Source: Protula sp. h YS-2021 (Eukaryota; Annelida; Polychaeta; Sabellida; Serpulidae). From it: a stretch of 64,000 nucleotides of DNA. Positions 36,991-54,300 of this stretch are shown here, piece after piece; the first letter of the stretch is position 1; the number at the start of each line of letters is the position of its first letter. Under the pieces are notes generated by a model. It did no database searches, was not told where the DNA came from, and was given only the letters and a program-made list of their open reading frames with translations. The stretch lies in the NCBI GenBank assembly GCA_949752745.1, contig OX457029.1, positions 45,060,500 to 45,124,499 of the forward strand, read 5' to 3'. A program made the position numbers and the translations under genes.

Positions 36991-38715
36991 TGCAATAAGT
37001 GACATTTTGTCTTTGGTGTTAGTGACAGTCATTAGAACAGTTGTACATAAACGAACAAATGTAAGTCAATTGTTCTTAATATTGTGTGCAAAATATAAAA
37101 TATACAAGTATGGTTTATCTATTGTATTTTGACCAGCCTCCACAAGCTTTGTTTTTGCTGGGTCCCTTTTCTGAAACCAGTATAGTTGTCTCTGTAGTCT
37201 TGTTGAATGTGGATATTTGTACAATGCAACTTCAGAAAATAAACCTCGAAATCGAAAATCGAAACAGTTTCCGAATAGTGCTCTCGGAGGTATTATTTGA
37301 AAAAATACATCTTTAATTGAAATAATTAAAATAAGCATTTTCTGCTAGTAAAATACAATATCTTATTCAGTCAAGTCACGTTTCATTTTTTGCCAACCAC
37401 GAAGCGTTTTCCTACCTATCACTAACTCTCTGGAAGGCTTTGTTTAAGCTAGAGCCACAACTTAGTTTAACGCGTTTCAAAATTTTATATAAACGACTTT
37501 CTTTTACCCATTTTGTACCATATTGCTTTAAAACCGAGTGTAAATTTATTGCAAAATATCATCCCTTATATAGGGTTTAAGTGCTGCCGAGCCGTTGCAA
37601 AAACAGCTGGTAAATAAACAACACTTATGTTGTCACAGCGTTCCCACTGCCCAAACAATTAAGCTGTGTGCTGATTCGATGCATCTGCTCCTGGCATATG
37701 AGGCAGCTGTCACAACAATGTACCAACAATTTCATATTTTTGCATTGGGGCTCTATTAGGAAACAGCCTTCGGGTACAGTCATTTTCAAACCAAATAGAG
37801 CCCCCCACCGGAAGGGGGGCAATATACGGAAACACTTTCTTAACAGTGCCCCCGGGGCTTCTATTTGGGGTGCTTCTATTCGGAAACTCCGGTACTTTAC
37901 AACCTCCAAATTTACCAAAAAGCGAGATTCTACATTAAATAAGTGACCTTTCAACCCAAATGTGTTTGTCAGCCAACGCCCTATTCGTTACCTTTGACTT
38001 TAATTTGCTTATACAAAAAAACAGATCCACATGCCATAAGATTAGATGAGCTATTTCAAAAGCAATCCCTGACGCAAAATATAAAGTGTGTAGCTCACGC
38101 TGGCGGCAGCACACTATATTTGATCATCACACGTGAAAAATAACTAACTCTTTCGAATAATCTTTCTTTTATTGCCGACCATTATTAGTTGACTTTGTTG
38201 TGTCAATAAGTGTGACAGTCACAGCAAAACTATGCATGAATTTTCGCAAGACAAATGCAATAGATGCAAGAGCGTTTCAAGATGAGACCACAAACCTCTC
38301 GGTTCTTTGAAATGCACAAGATCAGTTATATGATCTTGTTATATTTCTAAACAGAGAACTTTGTGAAATTGTTTGACAAACACGCACCGATAATTACAAA
38401 ATAGATGACATCCTTAGCAAACTATGCTTGGTTCGACGACGTGGTTCAGTCACATGCTCCGCTGACGACGAAACTACCCGAGCTAGATGTTAAACGCATA
38501 GTTACGTCTTTACCGAGCAAAAGTTGCAGCCTGAACCGAACGCCCACTGACATTTTTAAGCATTGAATTGACACCAGTACAGTACACCAGTACAGTTAAT
38601 TGTCTCTTAAATCTTGATATTGCCTTTTGCGTATAAGCAAGTGATCCTTGAGACATTTTTAGATTGCCAGATCTGAATCCTCAGTTTAGATACTATCGAT
38701 CGGTTTCCAACTTAC
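36991..38715. other. Unassigned DNA after the LINE fragment
   Basis: Holds the AATAGAGCCCC-type repeat blocks at 37740-37890. No gene supported. Confidence 0.4.
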
Positions 38716-38761
38716 CTTTTAAGTCAAAGACATAGAAAGGGAAGTGAATGAGCAGATCCAT
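38716..38761 (-). CDS. Possible first coding exon (unproven)
   Basis: An ATG-started 46-nt segment encodes MDLLIHFPFYVFDLK plus one base and ends at an excellent donor (AAAAG|GTAAGTT). Its phase fits the acceptor before the POLR2B ATG, which would yield Asp at the junction. The peptide does not resemble known RPB2 N-termini, which begin MYD-, so it may belong to another transcript or be chance. Confidence 0.2.
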
Positions 38762-41823
<3,062 letters not shown>

Positions 41824-42086
41824 AGAGAGAGATGGAGGGGGGAGGTGGGAATCGCTCAGAAAGTGTAAAATAGTACACTTAAGTTGCGATAGCGGGATTT
41901 CAGAAAAATAATGGTATGAGAATCGGAGCAACCAACTGCATATGTTATTTACAATTCTTCTTTTAGAATCATATTAAAGCAAATAATCGCAAGTACATCG
42001 AGCCTATCGTCGGGCTGGTCTTATCACAGCACTAGAAGGGTGTCCGTCATCCGTAAGTGTGTGTGTACGTATGTAAACTTTTACTT

Positions 42087-42126
42087 ATAATGCTTCTTCT
42101 TCTTCTTCTTCTTCTTCTTCTTCTTC
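42087..42126. repeat. (CTT)n microsatellite
   Basis: About 13 CTT units. Confidence 0.95.
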
Positions 42127-42179
42127 AGTTTTGATTGAATTCCTTAATTCCTTAATTTTGCACAATTGTTCAATGGTCA

Positions 42180-43500
42180 GGCCTCTCTTGAAAAGTTACT
42201 TTTTTGGTGATCCACAAAAAATTGGCCAAATAGAGGGGGGAGGGGCACATAAAATTTTCGGTTGCGAGTTTTCAAAATGCTTCTTTTCCCACAAGTTTAA
42301 ATAGATTTTCTTCAAATTTTGTTCGAATATTTTCCAGGTAATCTTCTCTAGGAGTTTGTTTTTTTGACGATCCGCAAAAAATTAGCGAAATGGGGGCATT
42401 TTAATTTTTTTGGTATCTGACCTTCATAAGGCTTCTCCTCCTACAATTTTTATTGCATTCATTTTCATTTTCTCTTGAAGAATTTTTTCGCAATCCACCA
42501 AAATTTGGCCGAATGGGGGCATTTAAACTATTTTGGTTGAAATTTTCAAAATGATTATTCTGCTACAATTTCATACAGATTTTCGTTAAATTTTCTACGA
42601 ATGTTATTTACGAAGTTCTCTCTTGAAAAATTACTTATTTTGGTAAACCGCCGGAAATTGGCTAAATGCTGTATTCTTTCAATTTATTGGCTTGTACTTT
42701 CAAAATGCTTCTTTTCCCACAATTTGGAGGGGATTGCTTTCCAATTTCTACGATTGTTCATAGTTAGGTCTCTCTTCAAAACTACTCTTTTTGGCAATCC
42801 GCTAAAAATTGGTAAGATAGGGGGAGGGGTCAATTTTTGTAATTTACTGAAAGTCAATTTTCAAAATGCTTCATCTCCAACAATTTCGATCGGATTCATT
42901 TCCATATTTTGGGATTGTTCTCTTAATGATTCTCTCTTGAAAAGTAGCTTGTTTTGATGATTGGCCAACAATTAACCAAATGGGGGCATTTATAATTTTA
43001 TGGTTGCCAAATTTCAAAATGCTTCTTCTCCCACAATTTTGATTAGATTTTGTTTAAAATTTGTACTGATGTTCTTTAGATAGACCTGTCTTATACTTTT
43101 ACTTGTTTTACATGTAATTTTTTAAATGGGACATTTTTACTTTATTGAAAGCCAAGTTTTAAAATGCTTCATCCCCCACAATTTGGATTGAATTCTTGGC
43201 CTGTCTTTAAAAATTACTTTTTGGCGATCTGGCAAACAATAACCAAATGGAGGGGATTTGATTTTTTTAGTTGCCAGCTTTCAAAGGTCTTTTTCTCTCG
43301 AAATGTTAACAAAATATTTTCTTTAAAATTTGCACGAATGTTCTTTTGATAGACATCCCTTGCAATTTTATCCTTTTGGCGATCCGCCAAAAATTGCTTA
43401 AAGTGAGCATTTTTTAAAATTAGCTGATTGTTAATTTTTAAAAAGCTTCATCTGCCACAATTCGGATTGGATTTCTTTGCAATTTTACAATTTTAAGTTT
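42180..43500 (+). repeat. Degenerate satellite-like array, first block
   Basis: Recurrent diverged units carry TTTTCAAAATGCTTCTTCTC, CCACAATTTTGATTGGATT, CTCTCTTGAAAAGTTACTTT and GGCGATCCGCCAAAAATTGG in a fixed order, roughly every 120-190 bp. The same array in the same orientation resumes at 45740. Confidence 0.8.
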
Positions 43501-44793
43501 CAGAAATGAATGTAGGACTATAGCGTACCCTGAATTGAAACAGTGTGTGATAATCTAAATTAATGCCTTATTAAGCTCTATCCCGGCCGATTGATATCTG
43601 GCCGTAAGGTCTCCAAGGACACAAAATTTGTCGTTGTCAGAATATCGTGTTCAACGTTTTGGGATACGTCTGCTTTGTGGGAATGCGCAAAAGCGCCAGT
43701 CGATGCGATCGTTTCCTTCATGTGTTGTAAAGTCATGAATAAACTGTTTTGTGCGAGTAAATTGATCAGAAAACTGGTGATATGACAGTTTTGTTGCAAA
43801 GTGCGAAAGGACCGCGACGCTCATTGTAAGATGTAGGGGGATCTTGGTATGGTGAACGCAATGGAGTTAGTGTCAAGTTTATTTATGTCGTTTTGTAAGA
43901 TTTTAGGTCATTTAAAAATTTACTTATATGTCAAGTATACCGGATATCTTCAGAAGTCGATGTCGAAATTTCACAGTGTGTAGAACGCGTCAAGATTGTG
44001 TATATGGCAATATTTTTGTGTTTAAAAATTTCCATTTTGTCGGTTTGTGAGACGAGAAAAATTTTTGTGCTACCTAGCACAAACTTTTCGTGTAATTTGT
44101 AAATACCATAGATTATAACTAATAAAGCCTTTTTGTAGAAGAGTTCATGATCGTCATAAAAACATCACTTTTTTCCCAATGTCACTTGTAACATACGTTT
44201 TTGGTCAGCTATTTTCTCATTAGATCTTGGTTTATTCGCGAAGCTCTTTGATTGGTTACATTTATAAATGGCGGCGGCTGTTCTGCCAACAAGTATATAA
44301 GGAACTCGCTTACTGCACCATCAGCAATTGGTTTTTGGAATGCATGGAGGCCACACGTCAGGTGTGTGTCTGTTTATTACAAGATAAGACAGAAATAAGA
44401 CACAGCCTGATCGAAATGGGATGCAAAGGTTGTGTGCACCAAGAAAAAATAAAAAGGATTTAAAGAGGGTTTAATGACAGATAAATGGATATGTCTTTTT
44501 CGAATTAAAAGTATGAACAATGAATGGACAGTAAGATAAATCAGGTAATAGATGATATATGAATAAGTCAGACATGAAAAGAGAAAATAGAGCAAAACGG
44601 TGGATATTTGTGAACACAAGGTACGAAGCAGATAAAATAAATGTTATGGTGTTGAAAGGAGTTCGTTCTCATTATTGCCCAAATATTACACGTTTAACAG
44701 ATATCATAAAAGACACCAAATTGTCGGAAGATGACATAGCAAGCCCTATTGCTCTATATCGCACATTTTAGCATTATTTTGTTCGTCTTTTCG
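43501..44793. other. Sequence splitting the satellite, probably part of an LTR element
   Basis: A promoter-like TATATAAGGAAC lies at about 44296. If this is the 5' LTR of the gag-bearing remnant, its left end is not evident. Confidence 0.35.
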
Positions 44794-44859
44794 TTCCATG
44801 AGAGGCCATCGGCACCTACGCGCGGAGATCTCATAACCGTCACAACCCAAACTGTGACA
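44794..44859 (+). repeat. LTR 3'-end fragment, upstream copy
   Basis: 66 bp ending ACCCAAACTGTGACA, 60 of 66 identical to 45398-45463. Confidence 0.75.
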
Positions 44860-44862
44860 AAG

Positions 44863-44880
44863 TGGGGGCTCGTCCGGGAT
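44863..44880 (+). other. Primer binding site, tRNA-Pro type
   Basis: TGGGGGCTCGTCCGGGAT is complementary to the 3' end of tRNA-Pro, the primer used by many gammaretroviruses and some LTR retrotransposons. It lies three bases after the LTR end. Confidence 0.8.
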
Positions 44881-44903
44881 TTTCCGCCAAGAGTTAAACA
44901 ACC

Positions 44904-45397
44904 ATGCAGCAGAACTTGCTATCATTAATTGAACTGGGAGAGGCTGTTGGGTACAAAGATGAGGAGTTACGGAAATTTGTTGATGCTGAGCAGGCAAAAT
45001 CGGAGGAACGTGATCGCATTGCGAGATTCGTGCTCAGGAATTAGATGACCGGCAGAAAGAGCAAGAGCGGCATTATGAACTGGAACGCATACGCGAAGAG
45101 GCTCGCTTAGCCGAATTACGAGCAAATGCAGCTGTACCTCAAGCTGAAGAACGAGGCGAGAGTCACGTTGACAGCAGTCGCCCCAAACTGCCAAGGTTCG
45201 ATGAGAAGGTCGATGATATCGATGCGTTTCTCGAGCGATTTGAACGTTTCTCCCGTAGTCAGGGATGGCCGGAAGACACTTGGACCTTTAGTCTTAGCGC
45301 GATTCTTACCGGCAGGGCATTTGATGTACACAGCAGCATGCCTGTAGAACAAGTCGCCAATTTCGCGATGTTGAAGATGGCTATTCTCCAACTTTAG
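44904..45397 (+). pseudogene. Truncated, frameshifted Gag of an LTR retrotransposon
   Basis: Starts MQQNLLSLIELGEAVGYKDE, shifts frame near 45025 and continues with a charged coiled-coil (RQKEQERHYELERIREEARL) and the Gag-typical KLPRFDEKVDDIDAFLERFE, GWPEDTW, LSAILTGRAFDV and MPVEQ blocks. The reading is cut by a stop where the second LTR-end fragment begins, so the C-terminal gag, pol and most of the LTRs are gone. Confidence 0.8.
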
Positions 45398-45463
45398 TTC
45401 CATGAGAAGCCAACGGCACCTACGCGCGGTGATCCCATAACCGTCACAACCCAATCTATGACA
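45398..45463 (+). repeat. LTR 3'-end fragment, downstream copy
   Basis: Partner of 44794-44859. It abuts the truncated gag directly, which points to an internal deletion. Confidence 0.75.
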
Positions 45464-45592
45464 GTCGTACTGGAATCCAGGACAAAACGTCCGAGCCTTA
45501 AGGTGCCAAACGAATTAGAACCAAAATGTATCCAAAGGAAAAAATGTATGATAAATAGATTAAAGCTTTATTAAGCTTTACATTGTTTTAAC

Positions 45593-45639
45593 ATGCTTTC
45601 AAGGCATCAATTCAACAAGAATTGATGCCTTGAAAGCAT
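45593..45639. repeat. Perfect 21-bp hairpin with a 5-base loop
   Basis: 45593-45613 (ATGCTTTCAAGGCATCAATTC without its last base is 20 long) pairs exactly with 45619-45639 around the loop AACAA. It could be the tips of a foldback element or a small-RNA hairpin. Confidence 0.85.
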
Positions 45640-45739
45640 TGTCAAAAGTTGCCCAAAAATACGTTGAACCTAGTAACTGTGCGAGCCCCTGATTTACCTT
45701 ACACGGAGGATCCTGTCTCACTTAGACTCTTGTTCTGGG

Positions 45740-46860
45740 GCATTTTAAAAGTTTTCGTAACCAATTTTCAAAAGGGTTTGTGTCTACATTTTTGATCAGA
45801 TTACCTCTAATTTTAAATAAATGTTTACCAGGCTTTCTTCTCTTGAGAAGTTAGTTTTTTGGCGATCCAAAAGAAAACTGGCTAAATTGGGGGATTTAAT
45901 AGATATTTCAGGGCCAAATTTTGCACAAATGTTCACTAACCAGTCAATTCCTGAAAAGTTACTTTTGTGGCGATCAACGAAAAACTGACCAATTAAAGGG
46001 CAGAGGGGGTTATTGCATTTTTCGGTTTCCACAATTTTGATCGGATCGCCTCAAATTTTTCACAAATGTTCAATACGCAGTCCTCCTTTGAAAAGTTACT
46101 TTTCTCACGATCACGATTTGGCTTAAGGGGGTCATTTATAATTGTTTGGTTAGCAATTTTCAAAATGCGTTCTATTCCCATAATTTTTTCTCAGGTTACC
46201 TTTAAATTTTGTGCTATATTTTGTCTTGACAGACCTTTTTTGCAATCCACCAAAACTTGGCCAAAATTTCAAATGTTTTGTAGCCAATTGTCCAAAGGAT
46301 TTTTATCAAAGAGTTTTATTCAAATTTTGCATAAATGTTCACTAGGTGACGTACTTTCTTGGAAAGTTACTTTTCTACCGTTCCACAAAAATTGGCTAAG
46401 AGCATTTCGAGCATTTTTTATTAGCGAATTTTCAAAAATTCCTCTTCAACAATTTTGATCGAATTTCTTTCTTATTTTGAACGGTTGCTCTCAAGATGAT
46501 TCTGTCTTACCTTTCTGTTAATCCGTCAAAAAGTGTCTAAATGAGGGGTATTTTAAAATGTTTTTGTAACCAATTTTTGAAAGGTTTTTTCTTCCAAAAT
46601 ACTTCAGATTTTGCTTGCCATCTCTTGCAAACTGGCGATCCCCCAAAACTTGGTCAAATAGAGGGGGCACATTTTTCGGTAGCCAACTTTCAAAGCATGA
46701 CTTTTCATGATTTTAATCGGATTATTTTTATTTTCATCCGCCAAAAATGGCTAAATGTGGAGTATTTAAAGTAGCCAATTTATCAAAATGCTTCTTCTCC
46801 TACAATTTCGACCGGATTCCTTCTGTACAGATTTTCTACAACCGGCTTTAACCATTTTTT
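45740..46860 (+). repeat. Degenerate satellite-like array, second block
   Basis: Continuation of the array at 42180-43500 with the same unit order (GAAAAGTTACTTTT, GGCGATC, CAATTTTCAAAATGCTTCTT, CACAATTTTGATCGGAT). Confidence 0.8.
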
Positions 46861-48536
<1,676 letters not shown>

Positions 48537-49266
48537 AAAGAACGTAATTCTGTAATATTGTATTATTGGTTTCATTACAATTACAGAAAACACGAATTTG
48601 CTTTCTTGCTTTAATGATCTTCGTACGTGAATATTAAAGAATAACCTCACACTTAGTTTTTTTTATTGTCAAAGCAACGAATATGTTTGAACTTTTATTT
48701 ATAAAGCTAGATGGTTTATTCTTGAATAAAACCAAATTTAATACGGTTTCGGGGGTTTCACATGTGATAGCCTAATGATTGGCACCATATTTTTTAAGGA
48801 CTTTAACTCTGAGAAAATATATCAGTTGATAACTACATACACGCCTCATTTAAAAAGAAATAAAAATTCTAATAACATAGCAAATTAATAAAAAGAATGT
48901 AAGATTGAAGTTTAAGCAATGTTAAATGTACGGTATATATAAACTATACTTCTATAACTTATGAAAAACACTTATATCAACCTATGTAATTTCTAACTGA
49001 ACATAGAATTGAACATTTCATTGTGCATATTACAAAATGTCTATATACGTTAATATATTATCAGAATTCAAAATTGAAATTCCGAACACAGTTGAGCATC
49101 ACTCAGCTATGGAAGCTACAGATTAGTCCACATTATCACTAAGCTTACAGCACACACAATCTAAATTCTAAACGGATTATGTGACGATTACAAATTTTGC
49201 ATTAAAACTTTGATTACGTAAAACAAAGTTTTATTTCATGTAAAGGGAAAACCGTTCAAAGTACAT

Positions 49267-50060
49267 CCGGCTTTCTCACCCCGGCTACCTCAACATCGGC
49301 TGTCTCACCCTGGCTGTTTCATCCTTGGCTGTCTCACCACATAGGTCGGTTTAAACCGGCAAATTCACCCCTAAAAATAATAATAACTATTAAGTTGATT
49401 GTATTTTATTTCATTGGTCCATCTAATTTCTATCCAATAATTACAAATAGGCTGATTGCATTTTATCTGATTAGTTCAGCGAATTTAAAAATAGCATCAT
49501 ACACTGGATTCGATCATTGATGAATTCAAAATGTATATGCTTCATCAAGGTGCTGCACCGGGAACAAGCGCTTCGTGAGGTCGTTATCATACAAATTCTA
49601 ACCAGTCACCAACCAGGACTGCGCGATTGTGCGATTGTGCGTGACTGTGCAAACCGCCATGTAATGGATTTTCTCGGAGGAATAGCATATAATCTGAGTT
49701 TCTAAGTTATTAGACTAGTTGTTTAGATTTAGTAGTTATAATTGACAGTTAGTAGTAATTGTGGCGCAATGCATTTTGGCCACTGGTACAAATTTCCAAG
49801 TGGTACAGATATATGCAGGTACTGACAAGTGTACAATGACAGATTTTATTAGAAAGTTTAGTCATTCATGTTTAATTTATTTGAAATTATATTACTGTCG
49901 TAAGCGCAGACATCCACCAAAGGTTTCACTGAAAAAATATTACAAAACAAATGAGAGAAATAATATGAAAAAAATATATTACGGTGAACTAGCCTGGGTG
50001 AACTAGCTTATGGGGTGAGGTAGCCGTTGATGAAACAGCTGGGGATATGATAGCCCAGAC
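49267..50060. repeat. Possible element with loosely inverted CTCACC-rich ends
   Basis: GGCTACCTCAACATCGGCTG and GGCTGTTTCATCC near 49280 have inverted counterparts near 49985-50060 (GGTGAGGTAGCCGTTGATG, GAAACAGCTGGGG). Interior not recognised. The match is imperfect. Confidence 0.35.
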
Positions 50061-50133
50061 TCATATACATGGTTAAAACCAATTCAACCCAAAGTTTTAA
50101 TCTTACTGTTTATTGCTTTCATCTTATCACTTA

Positions 50134-51378
50134 CAGCGGCCCCAGTTAGTAACGAAATGGGTTACAACGAAGAATCGGTTATAACGAACAAAGTGGCTGG
50201 TCCCAACTTTTTCCCATTGACTTCATTGCATAAAATTCGTACTATCCGATAAAAGGTTATAACGAACACATATTGGGCCAACGCTTCTTTTTTTAATAGC
50301 GTGAAAGTCAACAGCGCATGCTGTGGGATTCTATTGACACGTCTTACTTTACTAATCCTTAAGGACAAGTCGCCGCGCTGTTAAGGCAAATAGAGTCATC
50401 AATCGCCTACCCCCTGTACCACTGATACCTAATGTGAATTTCAATTGCTATTGTTGGCATCTGAGCTTCTTGTGTCACGGGTTGCTTGCAAACAATACCA
50501 AAGCATCTCCCTCAAACAAAACTACCCAGAGTAGCTAATGCCCGTACGTAGCACAGTGTTTATAAAAGGCGATAAAAATTGCAATTGATATCAGTGCTCA
50601 AAATGGCTACGAAGCGAAAAATAACTGGGCATTCTTTAGAAATTAAGTACAAAGCAATTAAAAAAGTTGAAAAATGTGTAAAATCAATGGCAAAAATTGC
50701 AAACGAGTTTCAAATTCTTCCAAGCACTCTCAGTACCTGGTTGAGCAAAAAAGATTAAAGCAGTTTCGAACATTTCAAACGTTTCAGACAAGCTAAATTT
50801 GAGGGTGTCGAAAGTGCTTTGTACAAGTGGCTGTTGAGTGCAACGTCATAGGGCTTGCCAATTAGTGGGCCAATTTTGACAACAAAGGCCCAAGACTTCG
50901 CAGTTATGTTTGGGTACTCAGAGTAATAATGGTTGGCTTGAGCGCTTTCAAAATCGCCATAACATTCTTTACACGCAACAAACAATCGTCGACGTTTTTA
51001 CGAAGTTGCCAGGGAGAACTTGAAATTGATGAACTATTTTAGCAGACTAAAAGTTATAGCCAGTTAATATTTGATTTTCGAAAACAGAAAGCGCTTCATG
51101 TTATTATTGGTTCAGCATTTACTGAAAAAATGTTAAATATTAATAAATTGTCGTGATTTGTTTATTTTGTTTTTGTTTTAGTGATTCGTTTTAACAAGGT
51201 ACTGTATTTTAAACAAATAATTTCCAGTATTTTAAACAAATAATCACAAAGCACTCCTAAAGTTTAAGTCCCACATGGGCACATTGAAGAAACGTATAAT
51301 CAGGAAATTTGGCAAATATCGGTTATAGCGAACACTTTTGCCAGGTCCCACAAAATTAGTTATAAACGGTTTCCACTG
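50134..51378 (+). mobile_element. Tigger/pogo-type transposon remnant
   Basis: Begins CAG and ends CTG with TA on both sides (50132-50133, 51379-51380). Subterminal GGTTATAACGAAC motifs occur inverted at the right end. A CENP-B-like DNA-binding domain relic is inside. At 1245 bp it is too short for a full transposase with its DDE domain. Confidence 0.8.
50603..50758 (+). pseudogene. CENP-B/Tigger N-terminal helix-turn-helix fragment
   Basis: 51 codons: MATKRKITGHSLEIKYKAIK, ending PSTLSTWLSKKD and stop, match the first HTH of CENP-B/Tigger transposases. After the stop the second HTH continues in pieces (KRFRQAKFEGVESALYKWLL, GLPISGPILTTKAQDFA, MFGYSE). The catalytic domain is deleted. Confidence 0.8.
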
Positions 51379-51380
51379 TA

Positions 51381-54300
51381 TATGTTTGTTTTGTTTGCTT
51401 TTGTTTTCACATTCCTTTTTGACAAACCTTGACTTATAATCCAAGTTTGGTGAGGTTTTTGAAAAATTATTTCCTTTATATTACTTAGTGTTTAGTCGGC
51501 ATTTTGTGGTTTATTACTGTTTACAAGTTTAACATCTTTACGGTTTAGCATTGTTCTCATTAGTGTACCCAAATGGCTATTTTTTTCAAATTATAGCCTA
51601 AAAGTAGTAATAATTTTATCCAATTCTTTGCATAGTTTTGTAACATTAGTTGTTAGAATAGCTCGGCTTAGTCTGCGAAAGCGTCATCAGCGCTAAAGCC
51701 ACCTCAGCCTCATTATCAGTTGTGTCCTATATAATTGTTGTAACAACTACTGTTCTAAGATAAAGATTCTGCGTCTTCTATAACAAGTAGCAGGCAGCCA
51801 CACTAACTTCAACTTCCACCTTCGACATTCAGATTAAGCCATCATGGAGGTCTCTGTAACTATCGATAACTATGCAAGCTAATATGTCTATAGCAACCTC
51901 GAACGACTTTATTTGTGTTACTCAGAGGCGTGCGCCCTTCCGTTTAACAGCACTTTAGAATTTAAAGCCCAGCTACCTGTCCATATGTAGTCTCCGTTAG
52001 CTGATAACCACTTTCCTTTATGCTATCTTTCACCTAGAATTTTGTCGAAACAGATAGAAATAATGAATGATTAAATAAAGCCACATTACAAATAACAGAA
52101 TCTTTATGTTACTGACAGAGATTTGGATTGAGAATCACACTTTTACTTTACTTTTAAAATTCCAATATTGATAAATTCTATCGTTTTTTTATATTGTAGG
52201 ATTCATTGAAAGATTTCAGAATATATCTTGGTCTTCACTTTGGTGACCTGTTATTATGCAGGTGTTTTGTTTTGTTATTTCAAATGTTGTAGAATGAACA
52301 TAATTTTTACTTTCGCCATTCTTTATGAAAGGTTGCAAATGATAAGTTTGAAATAATTGCTATTTCTTGATTAACTGACTACTTCTGGGTATGAGATCAC
52401 CATTCTTAATTAGCCGTTTTTGTAAATCGCTGCTCAGATCGCTCAAAGTGATGCGATTCATTGATACTAAAACAGAATAATTTTTTGGTGTCCGCAACAC
52501 GTGAAATAGGATACATTAAATGTGAAACAGAAATCGTGTTGGCAAAATATTTCGTATTTTAACAAAACAGATTTCCTTGTTAATCAGTGATATTTGTATT
52601 TTCAAAGTGTTACATATTTTGTCATTCCATATTTTAAGCCCGAATCCATTTCACGTCGCGCAAAGGACAGGATGGAATCGGAGGAGAATCGATTTTTCAG
52701 CAGAATCTTCACAACACTAAGATGTATACTCCCAACGAAACCATTGCTGCAGTGCGTCCTGAGTTGTGTTAATTTTAAGTTCATTAAATGGTTACGGTTG
52801 AGTTCTAGAGCGTTTCTGGCCACAAGAACAAGGTGTTTGAAAATACCTTCCATTTACCAATCTTCACCGTTGAAGCCAAATGTCAAAGAAGGATTTGGAA
52901 ATTTCGATACAATAACCCTTGCATTATGGCTCGAATACATGAAATTGCAGGCACGACTCGTGCCAGACAATATCTCTGACCATACTTTTCCCCAATCAAA
53001 GGGATGAAAGCCAAAGCTACTGCAAACTCGTCGGTTGCCATAACATTGCTTAGCAGCATTGGTATTCCCGCTGAATGCGGAATCAAGAGTTCCTACAGAA
53101 GAAAAGGACTGTGTTTCTCGAGAAACTGACCAGGAAACTACTGTCAATAATTTCATTTCATGACACAGCCTTTCAAAATTTACATCAGTCCTTGTCACTG
53201 TTTGTTCATTTTTAGATGCCAGAACATCGAAAGGTGAAAGATTAGGCTGGCTAAGGCATGGATACGCCACCCCATGTAACAATCGCCAGAACCTGTCATC
53301 AATAAGCAACAAATAAGCACAAAGGGCCAGTTTATTCAATTTACACTTATTGTGCTTGCTCCGTTTACGATCAGAACAATAACACAAGAATGAATGATTT
53401 GTTTAGGTTTTGGAGTCATGTATTTTTCTACCAAAATAGTCAAGCTAAGGTGGTTACTTACAGATTTTTTTATTTAAATCAGTCCTTCTCAATCCTTTCA
53501 AAATAAATTACCTTACAAAGGCCTTTGTACTGTACAGTACATGGGGGAAGCGAGTCGAATTATTATGTTCTCCATATATTTTAATGTTCAAATTGCGTCG
53601 TTCTTTTGTTTGTTTGTTTTTTTTTCAAGTAGATACCAACAGGCACTGATTTCTCTTGTTATTGATTTTGCTTTCAAATTTTTTCCATGTGTTCAATCAG
53701 GTCAGAAAGTTATGAAATAAGCAGGATAGCAGCATTGGCTTTTTCATTAACCAATGCCTCGATAACTGCCTATTGAGGAATTCTCTTTGGGCACTGCTTA
53801 CTCTGCTTCTTTAGCAAAGCTTAATCCTGGTTCATATGGTCCTTGAAGAAACTGGAGTTTGTTGCTTTTTAGAGAAGATAATTCCTAGGAGATATTGACA
53901 ATTTTAGTCAAGACAAGTTTTTCAGCCCCCAACAGCAATAACAAGAAAATTATTTATATCTCAAGATCATGCAACGCTTTGTCTAATTGAATCTGTCTCT
54001 GAAGTTGGTTTTCGGCTGATGGTGTTAACATCTCCAACTTCTCTGTGTTATGTAAAGTCTTGCCATGTTCCGGGTTTCTGTTATCAGAACACAGCTGGAA
54101 CTATACTTTTTATATTAATGAAATGAAACTAGATTTATTTGCGTGTGGTATATTGGTCGAAATTTCTCAAAGGTCACGTGGTTAAGTATTTAGTTTGTAT
54201 TTGGACATTTTCCTCCTATATCTAGAAACAGGAGTACACCAATCAATGTAGCAATTTTTTCTTACACCTAGATATGCTCGGTTGCTAAACATGTTTGCGA

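Noticed and set aside
44967..45454. Minus-strand frames over the gag remnant
   Set aside because: The plus strand carries the Gag signature; the minus frames are antisense shadows.
52854..53387. 177-codon minus-strand frame
   Set aside because: No motif recognised and several overlapping frames; kept only as a remark in the regional entry.
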